Below are positions 11,839 through 21,617 of a stretch of DNA of 64,000 nucleotides, piece after piece (within the stretch, counting starts at the first letter, position 1; every line of letters begins with the position of its first letter). The position numbers and the translations under genes were made by a program. The DNA comes from Symmetrospora coprosmae (lineage: Eukaryota > Basidiomycota > Cystobasidiomycetes > Symmetrosporaceae). The stretch covers positions 186,001 to 250,000 of the forward strand of contig VUYT01000023.1 in the NCBI GenBank assembly GCA_008802785.1, in the 5' to 3' direction. A model generated the notes under the pieces. The model ran no database searches, was not told the origin of the DNA, and saw only the letters and a program-made list of their open reading frames with translations.

Positions 11839-12077
11839 GTCGTCGGTCGGAGGGCGTTCCGCCTTCAGTGCAACGGCGCACAGACGAACGTCCCCGAAGG
11901 AACGACGATGATCTACTGTAGAGCCCTCGCTATGTATCTCGTCGCCATCTACTGCGCTGCGGTGAATTTCACCTGCGCAACTTCGACGTCGGTCGGAGCG
12001 GAGGCAACAGGGGGCTGTCCCTCCTCCCTGCATTTTACGCTTTCGCCATCCGTCGACCGCGCAGGTCGTTGCGCGAC
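11839..12077. promoter_or_regulatory. shared divergent promoter, F-box gene / RAD10
   Basis: The 239 bp between two diverging start codons (11838 minus, 12078 plus) must hold both promoters and 5' untranslated sequence. No clear TATA box or known binding site was picked out. Confidence 0.5.
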
Positions 12078-13164
12078 ATGGCGTCCAATGATCTCAACGC
12101 ACGACGCCTGCCCATAGTCAGACCAGGCGCCGCCGGTCCGAGCGCAGGCAGTGCCCGTGTCGTCATACCGAGCGCATCAACGTCCTCCGCTGCGGGAGGA
12201 CCAGTCTCGCGCCCGGCAACCAACACGATCCTCGTGAACGCGTGCCAGGTGGGCGACAGACATTCTATCTGTACGGTACGGACATGCCGCTGACTTGCTC
12301 CGTCTCCTCGCATCCAGAAAGGTGAACCGGGTCCTCCCTCCTGGGCCAACTCTCGCCGGGCTGACATCGTACCGCAGGCAACCCCATCATCAACTACATC
12401 CGAGGGGTCGCATGGGAGTATGCGGACATTGTCCCTGGTGAGTTGGACCATCTACACAAGCCGGATCTGTCATCCTTGACGCGCGGTCCCCAGATTATCA
12501 AGTGGGCGCCACAACGGGCGTTTTATATCTCTCGTTAGTCCGCCCCTCCCACAGCATGTCGCCCTCTGCTGACTCTTCATCACAGCGTCCGCTACCACCG
12601 CCTTCACCCAGAATACGTCCATGGCCGCATCTCCAAGCTCGGCAGCGCGTATCTCCTCCGAGTCCTACTGGTCTCTGTCGACGTGGACGATCACCAAGAG
12701 GTCCTAAAGGAGCTCACAAAGGTGGCCGTTGTCAACAACCTCACCATCATGCTGGCGTGGTCGTGCGCATCTCCTCCACCCGCTTTGCTCGGTGTCCCGG
12801 AGCTGACCTGGATCGGCCGCACAGGAGCCAAGAGGCCGGGCGCTACCTCGAGCTGTACAAGTCGTTCGAGCGCAAGCCGCCCGATCTCATCAAGGAGCGG
12901 CGCGAGAACGACTACATGTCGCACATGAATGCCGTCCTGACCAACATCCGAGGCGTCAACAAGACGGACGTCGTCACGCTCACGAGCAACTTTGGGGCGC
13001 TGCGAGACATTGCCAGCGCCCAGTCCGAGCAGCTGCTCATGTGCCCCGGACTCGGTGAGAAGAAGGTCAAGCGCATCCGAGAGAGCTTCACCGCGCCGTT
13101 CGTGGTCAAGAAGCGCAGGAGCAATGCCGAAAAGCAGGCCGAAAAGGGCAACGAGCTGAACTGA
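12078..13164 (+). CDS. RAD10: DNA excision repair protein ERCC1/Rad10/Swi10
   Basis: Non-catalytic partner of the XPF/Rad1 nuclease; cuts 5' of bulky lesions in nucleotide excision repair and trims flaps in single-strand annealing, in the nucleus. The protein, about 260 residues, has a disordered N-terminus, then the central domain: NACQKGNPIINYIRGVAWEY, VPDYQVGATTGVLYLSVRYH and HPEYVHGRISKLG. LTIMLAWSSQEAGRYLELY follows, then a C-terminal tandem helix-hairpin-helix (TNIRGVNKTDVVTL and MCPGLGEKKVKRI) used to pair with XPF. Six exons are inferred; the third-to-second junction requires a 4-nt exon at 12318-12321. Introns carry GCTGAC branch sites. The ATG at 12078 is the first in frame. A basic tail (VVKKRRSNAEKQ) follows the HhH domain. 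It converges on the SDR gene with only 87 bp between stops. Confidence 0.95.
12318..12321 (+). other. RAD10: 4-nt microexon (AAAG) of RAD10
   Basis: Exon 1 ends in TGCCAG at 12248 in phase 0, and exon 3 must enter as GC AAC CCC at 12378 to keep GNPIINYI in frame. Between them, a GTGGGC...CATCCAG intron (69 nt) and a GTGAAC...ACCGCAG intron (56 nt), each with a GCTGAC branch site, leave exactly AAAG. Including it restores the frame and yields C-Q-K-G-N-P, matching the family's R/K-G-N-P step. Skipping it puts the rest of the protein out of frame. Confidence 0.85.
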
Positions 13165-13251
13165 GGGGAGAGACGGGACGAGCGAGCGAGCGAGCGGTTC
13201 AGCACTCCGATCGTCATGTTGTTGTCCATATGCCGACCCCGATACTGCAAT

Positions 13252-14481
13252 CTACCCAGTCTCAGCCTCGAGCGCCTCAATGACCGCTGTGCTCAACCAC
13301 CATTCTCGCTGCAACGCCTTGTCTAGCACGCGCGAGTCGAGATCGTCCCAGGCGCCTGACTTGTCGAGCAGGATGTGCGAGGGTGCCGCGAGATTGACAT
13401 CCTCCACCATGGCTCGGAGGATGGCCCTGCCTCCATCGTGCAGCGTCGTCGCAAACGGCGCCCACGGCATGATGTAGCGCATCAGCAGCTTCTCCGCCAC
13501 GCCATTCTCACGGCTGAGGCCCGTCTCGGGCACGAAACCTGCGGCATGCGAGTGGGGTCGCAGCGTCAGATCAGGCCGTACTCCAGCGGTGGCCACGGAC
13601 GGCGGAACAAGACCAGGCGCACCGGGCGAGACGGCAACGACCTGTGCCCCTTTCCCGAGATGGGCCAAGCGCTCCCTCCACTGCAGTGTCTGCAGCAGCT
13701 GTACGAACTTGGTGGCTTTGTAGATTGACATTGCCGAAGCGGCTGAAGTAGACGAGAGCGTGCTGTGCAGGGCGCGGGTATCGTCCACGGACTTGTATAG
13801 CATGGACGAGACGACTGCGATGCGCGTCCCTGCCAGCTGATCTTCCAGCAGATGGAGGAGGTACTGGTGTGCTGTAGAGGGCGGATCGCGCGGCTCAGCG
13901 CAAGGAGAGCGAAACGCGCACGAGAAGGAAAGGGGGACGCGGCGAGACCCACCGATGCAGTTGACCCGATAGGCCTCAGACCACACGCCCTCGCTTTCCT
14001 GCGCTGGCGACGCGGCCTTGCTGATTCCCGCGCACAGCAGGAGGACATCCAGCTTGCGCGCGGCCGTCCTCTCGATGTCATCTTGCACCCGCACCGCAAA
14101 CGCGCGGACGCTCGCCAGGCGGCGCAAGTCCAGTTCGTGCGTCAGAACAAAGTGTCGCGCGTCGATGCAGGGCCGCAGGGCGCTGTAGGCCGCTTGGGCA
14201 CGGATAACATCCCTGCAGCTGAGGAGGACGGTGTATGAAGTCGAGGCGGGGCATGTCGCCAACAGCTGTCGGAGCGCCTCAAAGCCCTGATCAGTGCGAA
14301 TCGCAATCGTCAGCACATCCGGGCCATGTAAGGTTCCTGCTGAAGCGCTCGCGCGGTGCGTGACGGACAAGGCCGGAAGAGGCGCCTGGGCATGATATGT
14401 CAGGCGGGCGTCGCTCGGAAGCCCCACAGAGGCCACTTGAGACTGACCTGTTGCTACGATGAGCTTGCGCACACTTGCCAT
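13252..14481 (-). CDS. short-chain dehydrogenase/reductase (SDR), substrate unknown
   Basis: NAD(P)-dependent oxidoreductase of the classical SDR fold. Splicing gives MASVRKLIVATGASSGLGFEALRQL (written here as the TGASSGLG cofactor loop near residue 12), then LLLCAGIS in place of NNAG, VNCIAHQYLLHLL, a serine-bearing VVSSML strand and the catalytic Y-x-x-x-K as YKATK, followed by VSPGAP. The glycine loop is split over three exons, the middle one only 17 nt (14369-14385). A further intron lies between VNCI and AHQYLL. The C-terminal third (GRAILRAMVEDV, ending LEAETG) fits the extended tail of fungal SDRs related to 3-ketosteroid/sterol reductases, but the substrate cannot be read from sequence. 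Start ATG at 14479-14481. Confidence 0.85.
   Translation of the reverse strand: MASVRKLIVATGQSQVASVGLPSDARLTYHAQAPLPALSVTHRASASAGTLHGPDVLTIAIRTDQGFEALRQLLATCPASTSYTVLLSCRDVIRAQAAYSALRPCIDARHFVLTHELDLRRLASVRAFAVRVQDDIERTAARKLDVLLLCAGISKAASPAQESEGVWSEAYRVNCIGGSRRVPLSFSCAFRSPCAEPRDPPSTAHQYLLHLLEDQLAGTRIAVVSSMLYKSVDDTRALHSTLSSTSAASAMSIYKATKFVQLLQTLQWRERLAHLGKGAQVVAVSPGAPGLVPPSVATAGVRPDLTLRPHSHAAGFVPETGLSRENGVAEKLLMRYIMPWAPFATTLHDGGRAILRAMVEDVNLAAPSHILLDKSGAWDDLDSRVLDKALQREWWLSTAVIEALEAETG
14369..14385 (-). other. 17-nt microexon encoding the SDR glycine loop
   Basis: A GTCAGT...GCCCAG intron ends at 14386 and a GTCCGT...GATCAG intron starts at 14368. The 17 nt between them read GC GCC TCT TCC GGC CTT. 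Joined to the preceding ACA G and the following GGC TTT they give T-G-A-S-S-G-L-G-F, the canonical SDR nucleotide-binding motif. Reading through either intron destroys that motif. Confidence 0.85.
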
Positions 14482-14759
14482 TCTCTGATTACACGTTCAG
14501 GTTGTTTTGAGAAAGAGGCCCAGGCTCTGACCGGTGGCGAGACTTCGAGCTCTGTAACAGCAGCGGCATCATATACCCTCAAGCTGGGTGATGTGAAGCG
14601 ATAGACTCGCGGCATAGCTACACAACAGGCAGCTACAGAGACAGGGCTGACAATGCCAAAGGGGAGGCGGAATGGGGTGCAGAGAAGCGGAAGAAGGCCA
14701 GTGGAAGCCGGATGAAAGAACGAATGGACAGCCTGACGGGGCGGAATCGCACGAAATGC

Positions 14760-15968
14760 TCATGACAGGAAACGGAGATATGCTGTGCGCAGGACGGTAA
14801 GGGAAGGGATGCGAGGCATGTCAGCCGGAGTGCGACGGACGCATACGAACCAGAACGCGATAACCACTGACCGAGGAGCAAAGCGAAGAGACCCGTTGTA
14901 CTACCGACGACGTATTGTAAGATGCCGAACTGTAGGTGGGCAGGACATACAGAGAGAGTAGCGATGCAGCTCAGCACGGGGAAAGGCACGCCAATGTTGA
15001 ACTTGGACGACAGCATGGGGCACAGAGCACGCCCGATTCACCTTGACGCTCTCCATCTGCGCGCGAATTGTGCTGATCTCGGACTCTATCCGCGTGTCGA
15101 CCTCTTTGATCTTTACCTCTCGAGCAGAGAGCTCGTCGCGGATCCTCCCCTTTTCGAGGTTGAGATCTAGCCGGACGCCCGCTTGTGTCCGCGTGATTTC
15201 TGTGGGTCACGGACGTGGACACCACCGGTCAGCCCGATCTCTGCAACATCTCGAGAGAGAAAGAGAGACAGAGGGAGAGAAGGACGCACCCTCGCGCAGG
15301 CGCTGCTTCAGGCGCTCGACCTCTGACAGCAAGCGCTCGTTCTCTGACTTTAGCAGGGAGAAGTCCTGCTTCTCGAGGAGGGTGATTTCGCTTTTGAGTT
15401 TTGCAAAGTCGACTTTTTGCGTGTACTGGTGCTTCTCCTGCTCTGCGCGCGTGACGAGGTTTGCCGTCATTGTGCGGATCGACTCCTCTACGACCTCCTC
15501 GAGCGCCTCCATGATGCCAACGCTCTGCTTGCGCGACAGGCCTTCCCGCTCGAGCCGGTTCACGAATGAGGCCGTGTCGAAGCTGTAGTGTGCGGGGATG
15601 CGCGATGTGGCGTGGAGATGGCGCCGGAGGGTGGGCCACTGGGAGGTGCTGGTGTTGGGCCCTGCTGCTGATCCTCCTGCAGTGGCGTGCGGGTGCGCGG
15701 TGTGCGAGGGCGACGATGGAGATGAGGATGAGGATGAGGATGCGGATGAGTGCGAGGAATACGATGCTGTTGTTGGCGGAGCCATCAGTGCCAGTTCCTG
15801 CCCTTGTCCTCCCGACGCTCCTCCTGCTGCAGGGGGATCCCCCAAGGTGCCGACGCCTCGGTGACTGCAGCCCTTGGCCGTGGCCATGGCCATGGCCATT
15901 GATATGGAGCTGAGCGGCCTGCTCCTGTGCGCTGTGCTCCTGAGAACTGTCGCCGTGCTCATGGCCAT
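14760..15968 (-). CDS. FMP32: mitochondrial DUF1640/CCDC90-family coiled-coil protein (FMP32-like)
   Basis: Family of mitochondrial inner-membrane coiled-coil proteins that includes yeast Fmp32 and animal MCUR1; linked to cytochrome oxidase assembly or calcium uniporter function in other organisms. The ATG at 15966-15968 opens MAMSTATVLRSTAHRSRPLSS, a basic Ser/Thr-rich targeting-like presequence, followed by a long Ser/Thr/Gly/His-rich linker. The conserved core begins YSFDTASFVNRLEREGLS and runs through MEALEEVVEESIRTM and a long heptad region (LKSEITLLEKQDFSLLKSEN). It ends with a transmembrane segment GILQYVVGSTTGLFALLL and the short tail AYLRFLS. Three or more introns interrupt it. It diverges from RAD9 with 161 bp between start codons. 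The family call is strong; the exact function is not established here. Confidence 0.88.
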
Positions 15969-16129
15969 TGCTGCTGCTGTGCTGATGATGGTGTGAGGGA
16001 AACCCACACGAGGCGCCTCTCTGCTCCCGACGCGATAACAACAACGCCGACAACGACGTCGACGTCGACGAAGACAGAGCCATATCAGGGAACAGACACG
16101 GAGAGAGACATGCAGCACACACTGTCACA
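15969..16129. promoter_or_regulatory. short bidirectional promoter, FMP32 / RAD9
   Basis: Only 161 bp separate the divergent start codons of FMP32 (15968, minus) and RAD9 (16130, plus). Both core promoters and 5' untranslated regions must fit here or overlap. The region contains GTCGACGTCGAC-type palindromic sequence near 16045-16060. No known factor site is claimed. Confidence 0.6.
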
Positions 16130-18405
16130 ATGGACATTGCCATTCCAAAGGACCGCATCAAGCGTGAGCGAGGCCGGGTCATGCCTGCGTCTGCCCACGC
16201 GCCGAGCCGAGCCGACACATGTATCCACACCACCACAGACTTCACGCGCTCTCTGGGATCCATCGCGCGCATCGGAGACGAGCTCGCTGTCCACGTAACA
16301 CGCGAGAGCGTGCGTCCATGTCCCATCCTCCCCTCAGGCTAGCTGGCTGAATGTGGCCATTCCCCCCCAGTTCAAGCTCACAACCATCTCGGCCGCCCGC
16401 TCCGCCTTCTGCCTCTTCACGTACTACCCTGCCTTCTTTTCAAAGTACAGGGTCACCGCGCAGCCGCACGAGCGAGGCGAGGCCGTCTCTGTCCAGTTTC
16501 GCATTCTCGGCAAGGTGGGGCCAAGCGCAGGGGAGAGCAAACGACCACAACAATCCGCGCGTGCAGTATGGTGGTCTGATGACCACAGTCACTCACCCAC
16601 TCTCTCTCTCCCTTGTCAGACCCTCTACGACATATTCAAGCAGAAAACGGTGGCAGACGCAAACCGCGCCCACCTCTTCATCTCGCCTGCCGACTTTGCC
16701 CGCGCAGAGGACCTGGCCGGCAGCGTGGACGAGAACGACAGAACCGGAGACGAAGCGCGCGAACGACGGCAGCAGCACAAGTGCCGCCTGACCATCACCC
16801 TCTTCTTCGACCATGGCATCAAAAAAACGTACAAGCTGACGTACCAGGCGGGCGAGTGCATGGTGGCCATCGCGGACGCCGAGGACTGCTCGAGCCGCGT
16901 CACGGTCGCCCCGCGCACCATCAAGGACTGGGTCGAGCACTTTGCGCTGGGCAGGCACGGGTCAGAGGAGATCACCTTCTGGTTCACGCCGACAGGGTGC
17001 AAGATAAAGTCGTACGAGAGCGCCAGCGCGGGGCCCGCGCTCGAGAGGGACGAGGTGCACACGACGAGCACGCGCACGGGCAAGAAGCGAACAGACGACA
17101 TTCTGAGCAAGCAGACCATCTCGACCAGCCTCAACGTCGCCACGGTCGACTTTGACGACTACCAGGTCAATGCGGTTGTGCAGGAGGACGACGAGGAGCG
17201 CACAGAGACTGGCAGGCCTAACGACGGCGCCGAGGCGCTCATCACCGTCACGCTCAAGGAGTTCAAGGCCATGATCGAACACGCAATGGCCATCAACAGC
17301 CCGGTGGTCCTCCATTTCACACGTGGGGGCGAGTGAGTCCCAGCCAGCCTCTGGTCCCAGCCATCTTCCGTCTTCGGCTTCTGATCAGATTGTGCCGACT
17401 TGCTGTCCCCTCAATCTGCCCAGACCACTCATCGCCGCGCTCGAAGCCGACGATTGCGAGATTCAGTTTGTCCAGTCGACGAATGCAGAGGACCACGGGG
17501 GCATCCTGCACGAGAAGCAGGCACAGGCCGCGAGAAGTGGGGCGCAGCAGCAGGACGTCAAGCCGCGCTTATCACAGGCGAGACTGCCGTCGACGTCGCA
17601 GCAGCAGCAGCAGCGGGGTGCATCGCGGGCTGGCTCGCTCGGGGCTGGCATGCACTCGGTGGCACATGGGACGGGAAGCGTGCGGAACGCGTCTGTCGCC
17701 GGCAGGCCGCAGTCGACTCCGATGCCAGGACCTAGAAGCAAAGCTTCGACCCCGCTCTTTGCGCCAAAGGAAGAGGAGGAGGACGCTGTGTACAATGACA
17801 CGAGCGCCAACATGAGCCGTGTCAGCAGGACCTCGTATGGATCAGGCAGCAAGCGGGACTTGCACGGTGTCGGAACCAATGCGCAGCCCATCACGCTCAA
17901 CGACGATGATGACGACGAGGAGGCGCTCTGGGGTGATGAAGAGCCCTCGTTCAGCCAGGCGGTCGCGACCATGGATCTCGATACCTCGCTGCAGAGCAAG
18001 GCAAAGGCCAAGGTAGGGGGAAATGGAAATAGCAGACCAGCTGGTCCGGATGTGAATGGGAAGCCGGGGAACAGCAGAAGCGGGAGCAGGGGTAGGATGC
18101 CGTCAACGACGGTACAGGGAAGGGAGCCGCAGGAGGAAGAGATGGGCATGAGCCTCGACGACACCGAGATGGACCTTACGTACGAGGATCTCGAGGAGGA
18201 TGAGGATTTCCTCCTCCTTTCTCGGCCGGGTGACGCGAGGTCCGACCGGGAAGAGGCGGGTGTGAGCGAGAACAGCAAGAAGAAGAAGGTGGGCGCATTC
18301 GTCTCTGCGCGTGGGACAGAAAGTCGCTTGATAGGGCGCGGCTCGGGTGCTGATGGCTTTGGGATGTGGTCGAAACAGAGCTGGCAGTTGGGGCTGACCA
18401 ATTGA
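16130..18405 (+). CDS. RAD9: DNA damage checkpoint clamp subunit Rad9
   Basis: One of three subunits of the PCNA-like 9-1-1 clamp that is loaded at damaged DNA and activates ATR-type checkpoint signalling. The N-terminus reads MDIAIPKDRIK then, after an intron, HFTRSLGSIARIGDELAVHV, matching Rad9 helix 1 and strand 2. The next junction is best placed at 16371 (TTCAAGCTC), giving TRESFKLTTISAARSAF as in homologues. The second PCNA-like half (TVADANRAHLFISPADF onward, LNVATVDFDDYQV, LKEFKAMIEHAMAINSPVVLHF) is clear. The last exon continues DCEIQFVQST and then a long disordered tail with acidic runs (DDDDDEEALWGDEEP), ending GMWSKQSWQLGLTN. Such tails carry checkpoint phosphorylation sites in known Rad9 proteins. 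About five exons. Confidence 0.92.
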
Positions 18406-18801
18406 CCGACAAGGAGAAAGGATTGACGGGAGGGAGGGAGGCCACTGAGACACAGTATGGGAGAGATAAAGCAAGACGTGATAGTGCAGTACACCAGTGT
18501 AGCGGAATCGGCATGACGCGGTAGTTGTAGCCAGGCGATGCCTCTAAGGCAGGACGAGCATCATCACGGGAAGACGATTGAAGTTGAAGCACGATTGGCT
18601 CACCTGTTGTCAATATTGAGCTGCAACACGCCTTCGAAGCTGCCTGCAGTGAATGGCATCTCCTTCTGTGCACTGCCTCTGCGTTCTGCCTCGGACAAGC
18701 TCCGTCGCCTGACGCGAGGGTCTCGCTTGCTTCCTCACCTCTGGGCATTCCTGAATACAGTACAGCATCGACCTACAGGCTATTCCGAACGTACTTTCAG
18801 G
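18406..18801. other. intergenic region with RAD27 promoter
   Basis: About 400 bp between the RAD9 stop and the RAD27 ATG, both on the plus strand. It should hold the RAD9 3' end and the RAD27 promoter. No open frame or element was recognised. Confidence 0.5.
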
Positions 18802-18805
18802 ATGG
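18802..18805 (+). other. RAD27: 4-nt first coding exon of RAD27 (ATGG)
   Basis: ATG plus a single G is followed at once by GTGAGC and an intron that ends at CATAG, 18885. The next exon begins GC ATC AAG GGT, which restores MGIKGL, invariant in FEN1. No other upstream ATG gives this start. Confidence 0.85.
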
Positions 18806-20972
18806 GTGAGCCTGCACGGGTAGATCTTGCGGCATCGCGCAGCAATGCGATACAATGACCCATCCGCGCTTGCGTCCGCGCATAGGCATCAAGGGTCTCA
18901 CGGCGGTCCTCTCGGACCAGGCGCCAAGGTGCATCCAGCAGACCGAGATGAAGGTTTGCGAAAGGGCGCGCTTCTTTGAGTATCGCTGCGCTGTCTGACG
19001 GCTGCTCTGAATCTCTCTGTGCGACGCCCCGCTTCGCGCAGACGCTCTTCGGGCGCAAGATCGCCATCGACGCAAGCAGTCAGTCCCGCCTCGTCCCGAA
19101 CGCGCCTCCCTGCACTCGCACGCGCAATGCTGGAAAGCGCGTCTAACGTCCGAATTGCTCATTCGCAGTGAGCATGTACCAGTTCCTCATCGCCGTCAGG
19201 CAGCAGGATGGGCAGCAGCTTCAGAACGAGAGCGGGGAGACGACGTCGTGAGTCCGCATTCGGGCGCCCGGCCGCCTTCCTACCCCAATAAAGTACGGAA
19301 CGCTGGGCACGTTCAATGCCGATCCATTCCATTATGTCTATGCGCATTCATAGCCACCTGATGGGCTTCTTCTAGTGAGCCACGCCCGAGCACGTCGGCT
19401 CGCGGGAAGGGAAGGGACGGACTCGGCCCAGAACGCATACTGAAGGGCTCCTCTCCTGGCCGCAGTCGGACTATCCGTATGGTTGAGAACGGTATCAAGC
19501 CGATCTACGTTTTCGACGGCAAGCCGCCGCAGCTCAAGAGCGGAGTTGTGAGTCTGAAGATCAGCTCTCGAAACCTTGAATGCAGGGCCATCGCGCTGAG
19601 CTGAGAGGGCCACCGCTTTACATTCCTACCCGACTTGTGCTCTGCAGCTGGCCAAGCGGTTCGAGAAGCGACAGGAGGCGAACGAGGATGAGGAAGAGGC
19701 CAAGGAGACTGGTGCGTCGCGGAGGATACGAGCAGTGGCGCACTGCGTGGATTCGCTGATGCTGAATATACCCATGTGGCATCTGACGCAATCACAGGAA
19801 CCGCCGAGGATGTTGACAGACAAGCACGGAGGCAGGTCCGCGTCACCAAGGAGCACAAGAGCGAGGTCCAGCGCCTGCTCAAGCTTATGGGTATCCCCTT
19901 CCATGACGTGCGTGCCCCTCCGTCCCCGCTCCCTTGGCTCTTCGTCCAGAGGGGACAAAGAGGTCAAGCTGAACTTGAGGTGCCTGCGACCTCACAATGG
20001 CAGGCCCCCTCGGAGGCCGAGGCGCAGTGTGCAGAGTTCTGCAGGGGCAATGTCGTGTACGGGACGGGCTCCGAAGACATGGACACACTCACGTTCAACT
20101 CGCCCTTGATCCTACGACATCTCACCTTCTCCGAGGCGAGGAGGATGCCTATTGACGTCATTCGACTCGATGCGGCGCTCGAAGGGCTCGAGCTGACAAT
20201 GGACCAGGTGGGAACGCTCTGATGTGACACCGGACGCTGCCTGCGATCAACTTGCTCGGGCCGAATGCTCCAATGGCTGAATACCTGCTCCTTCCCCTCT
20301 GCATCGTTCCTCCCCTGCGCCTATCTATCGTCATCGTTTCCGATGCATCGCCCCCCTGCGCCCCGCAGTTCATCGACTTCTGCATCCTGTGCGGTTGCGA
20401 TTACCTCGAGCCGCTCAAGGGCGTGGGCGCAAAGACTGCGCTCAAGCTCATCAAGGAAAACGGCGACCTGGGTGCTGCGCTCGAGGCGCTCAAGGACAAG
20501 GACAGCAAGGCCAAGAAGGAGAAGCAGACGGTCCCGGACGAGTGGCCGTGGCAGGAGGCGAGGGAGCTCTTCAAGCACCCGGACGTGACGCCCTCGGACC
20601 AGGTTGATGTGTGTCGTGGCGCTATCGCTCATCTCTGCGCGGGGCGAGCTGACTGACGGAAATTGGGGCCATGCCCTGCAGTTCAAGTGGGAGTCGCCCG
20701 ACGTCGACGGGCTCGTCGCCTTCCTCGTGACGGAGAAAGGCTTCAACGAAGACCGGGTGCGCAAGAACGCCGACAAGCTGCGCATCGCCCTGGGCCAGAA
20801 GCAGCAGGGCCGCCTCGACGGCTTCTTCAAGGCAATTCCCAAGGCCGAAGGGTCGAGCAGCCCGGCCAAAGGCGGAGCGAGCGCAAAGAGGAAGGCAGAC
20901 GATGACAAGAAGAAAAAGGACGCGAAAAAGGCAAAGGGCAAGGAGAAGCCCAAAGTCAGGGGTGCCAAGTAG
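18802..20972 (+). CDS. RAD27: flap endonuclease 1
   Basis: Structure-specific 5' flap nuclease for Okazaki-fragment maturation and long-patch base excision repair, nuclear. A 4-nt first coding exon (ATGG at 18802-18805) plus an 80-nt intron gives [15 protein letters not shown]; the free N-terminal Met-Gly matters in this family. Further exons give [63 protein letters not shown] and [10 protein letters not shown]. Then come [20 protein letters not shown] (H3TH and metal-binding acids) and [19 protein letters not shown]-binding QGRLDGFF box and a Lys-rich tail close it. Roughly ten exons are needed, all with GT/AG ends. All catalytic acidic blocks appear present. It sits in tandem after RAD9, whose clamp is known to stimulate FEN1 in other systems. 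Confidence 0.95.
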
Positions 20973-21617
20973 ACGGGCGTTTGGCCTGCACTGGGACGGT
21001 TGGGTTTGCGATTGCCAAATTCAAGCGGGAGCTTGCGCTGTTGGTAAGGCTTCTCACATCCATTGGCACACCTGCGCAAGACTCCCATTCCTGGCGGCGC
21101 GCTCCTCCACTACGCATGCGACGACACGTCGCAAGTCTAGACTGGCCAACCTTTGGCCAGACTGGAGGCTTCCTTTTCTTCGTCCAACCCATCCGACTCT
21201 CGCTCAGTTGTTGTAGTGCCACGGCGCGTGTTCTCCTGGAGTACAGCAGGATGCAATGCATTGCTCCGCAGTCTAGCCTCGTGCGTCCCGCCGTCCATTG
21301 CTCGCTCTCTACATTCGGGGCTTCTGCGTGCTAGCAGAGGCATCTTGCTGCGTGATACGGAGCACGCTTGCCCTCGAGGTGCCAAGCCGGGCTGCAGACG
21401 CCCCTGAACTGGCGGCGTGCTGCATGATGCGCGGCATGTGCGTCTGGCGCACTACCGGCGCTGATGCCGATTCACGGCATCTTCTTGCGCTCTCGTTGGG
21501 AGGTCGCCGCCAGCAGAGGGGTACCCGTGTTGAAAGGGCGCTCGGTACGCGCGGCATCGCTGTACGAGCGACGCAGCTCGACATCTGCGTTCAGACTCGT
21601 CGCAACACTGGTTGCTG
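20973..21617. other. intergenic region between converging genes
   Basis: About 645 bp between the RAD27 stop and the stop of the SCOC-like gene on the other strand. Only short, uninformative open frames are present. No RNA gene or repeat was recognised. Confidence 0.5.

Noticed and set aside
15969-16118. N-terminal extension of the FMP32-like protein to 16118
   Set aside because: That extension would need a GTG start; the first ATG in frame is at 15968 and opens a good targeting sequence.
16330-16370. Alternative RAD9 acceptor sites giving an extra ASWLNVAIPPQ segment
   Set aside because: Using the acceptor at 16370 instead yields TRESFKLTTIS, which aligns with Rad9 proteins without an insertion.
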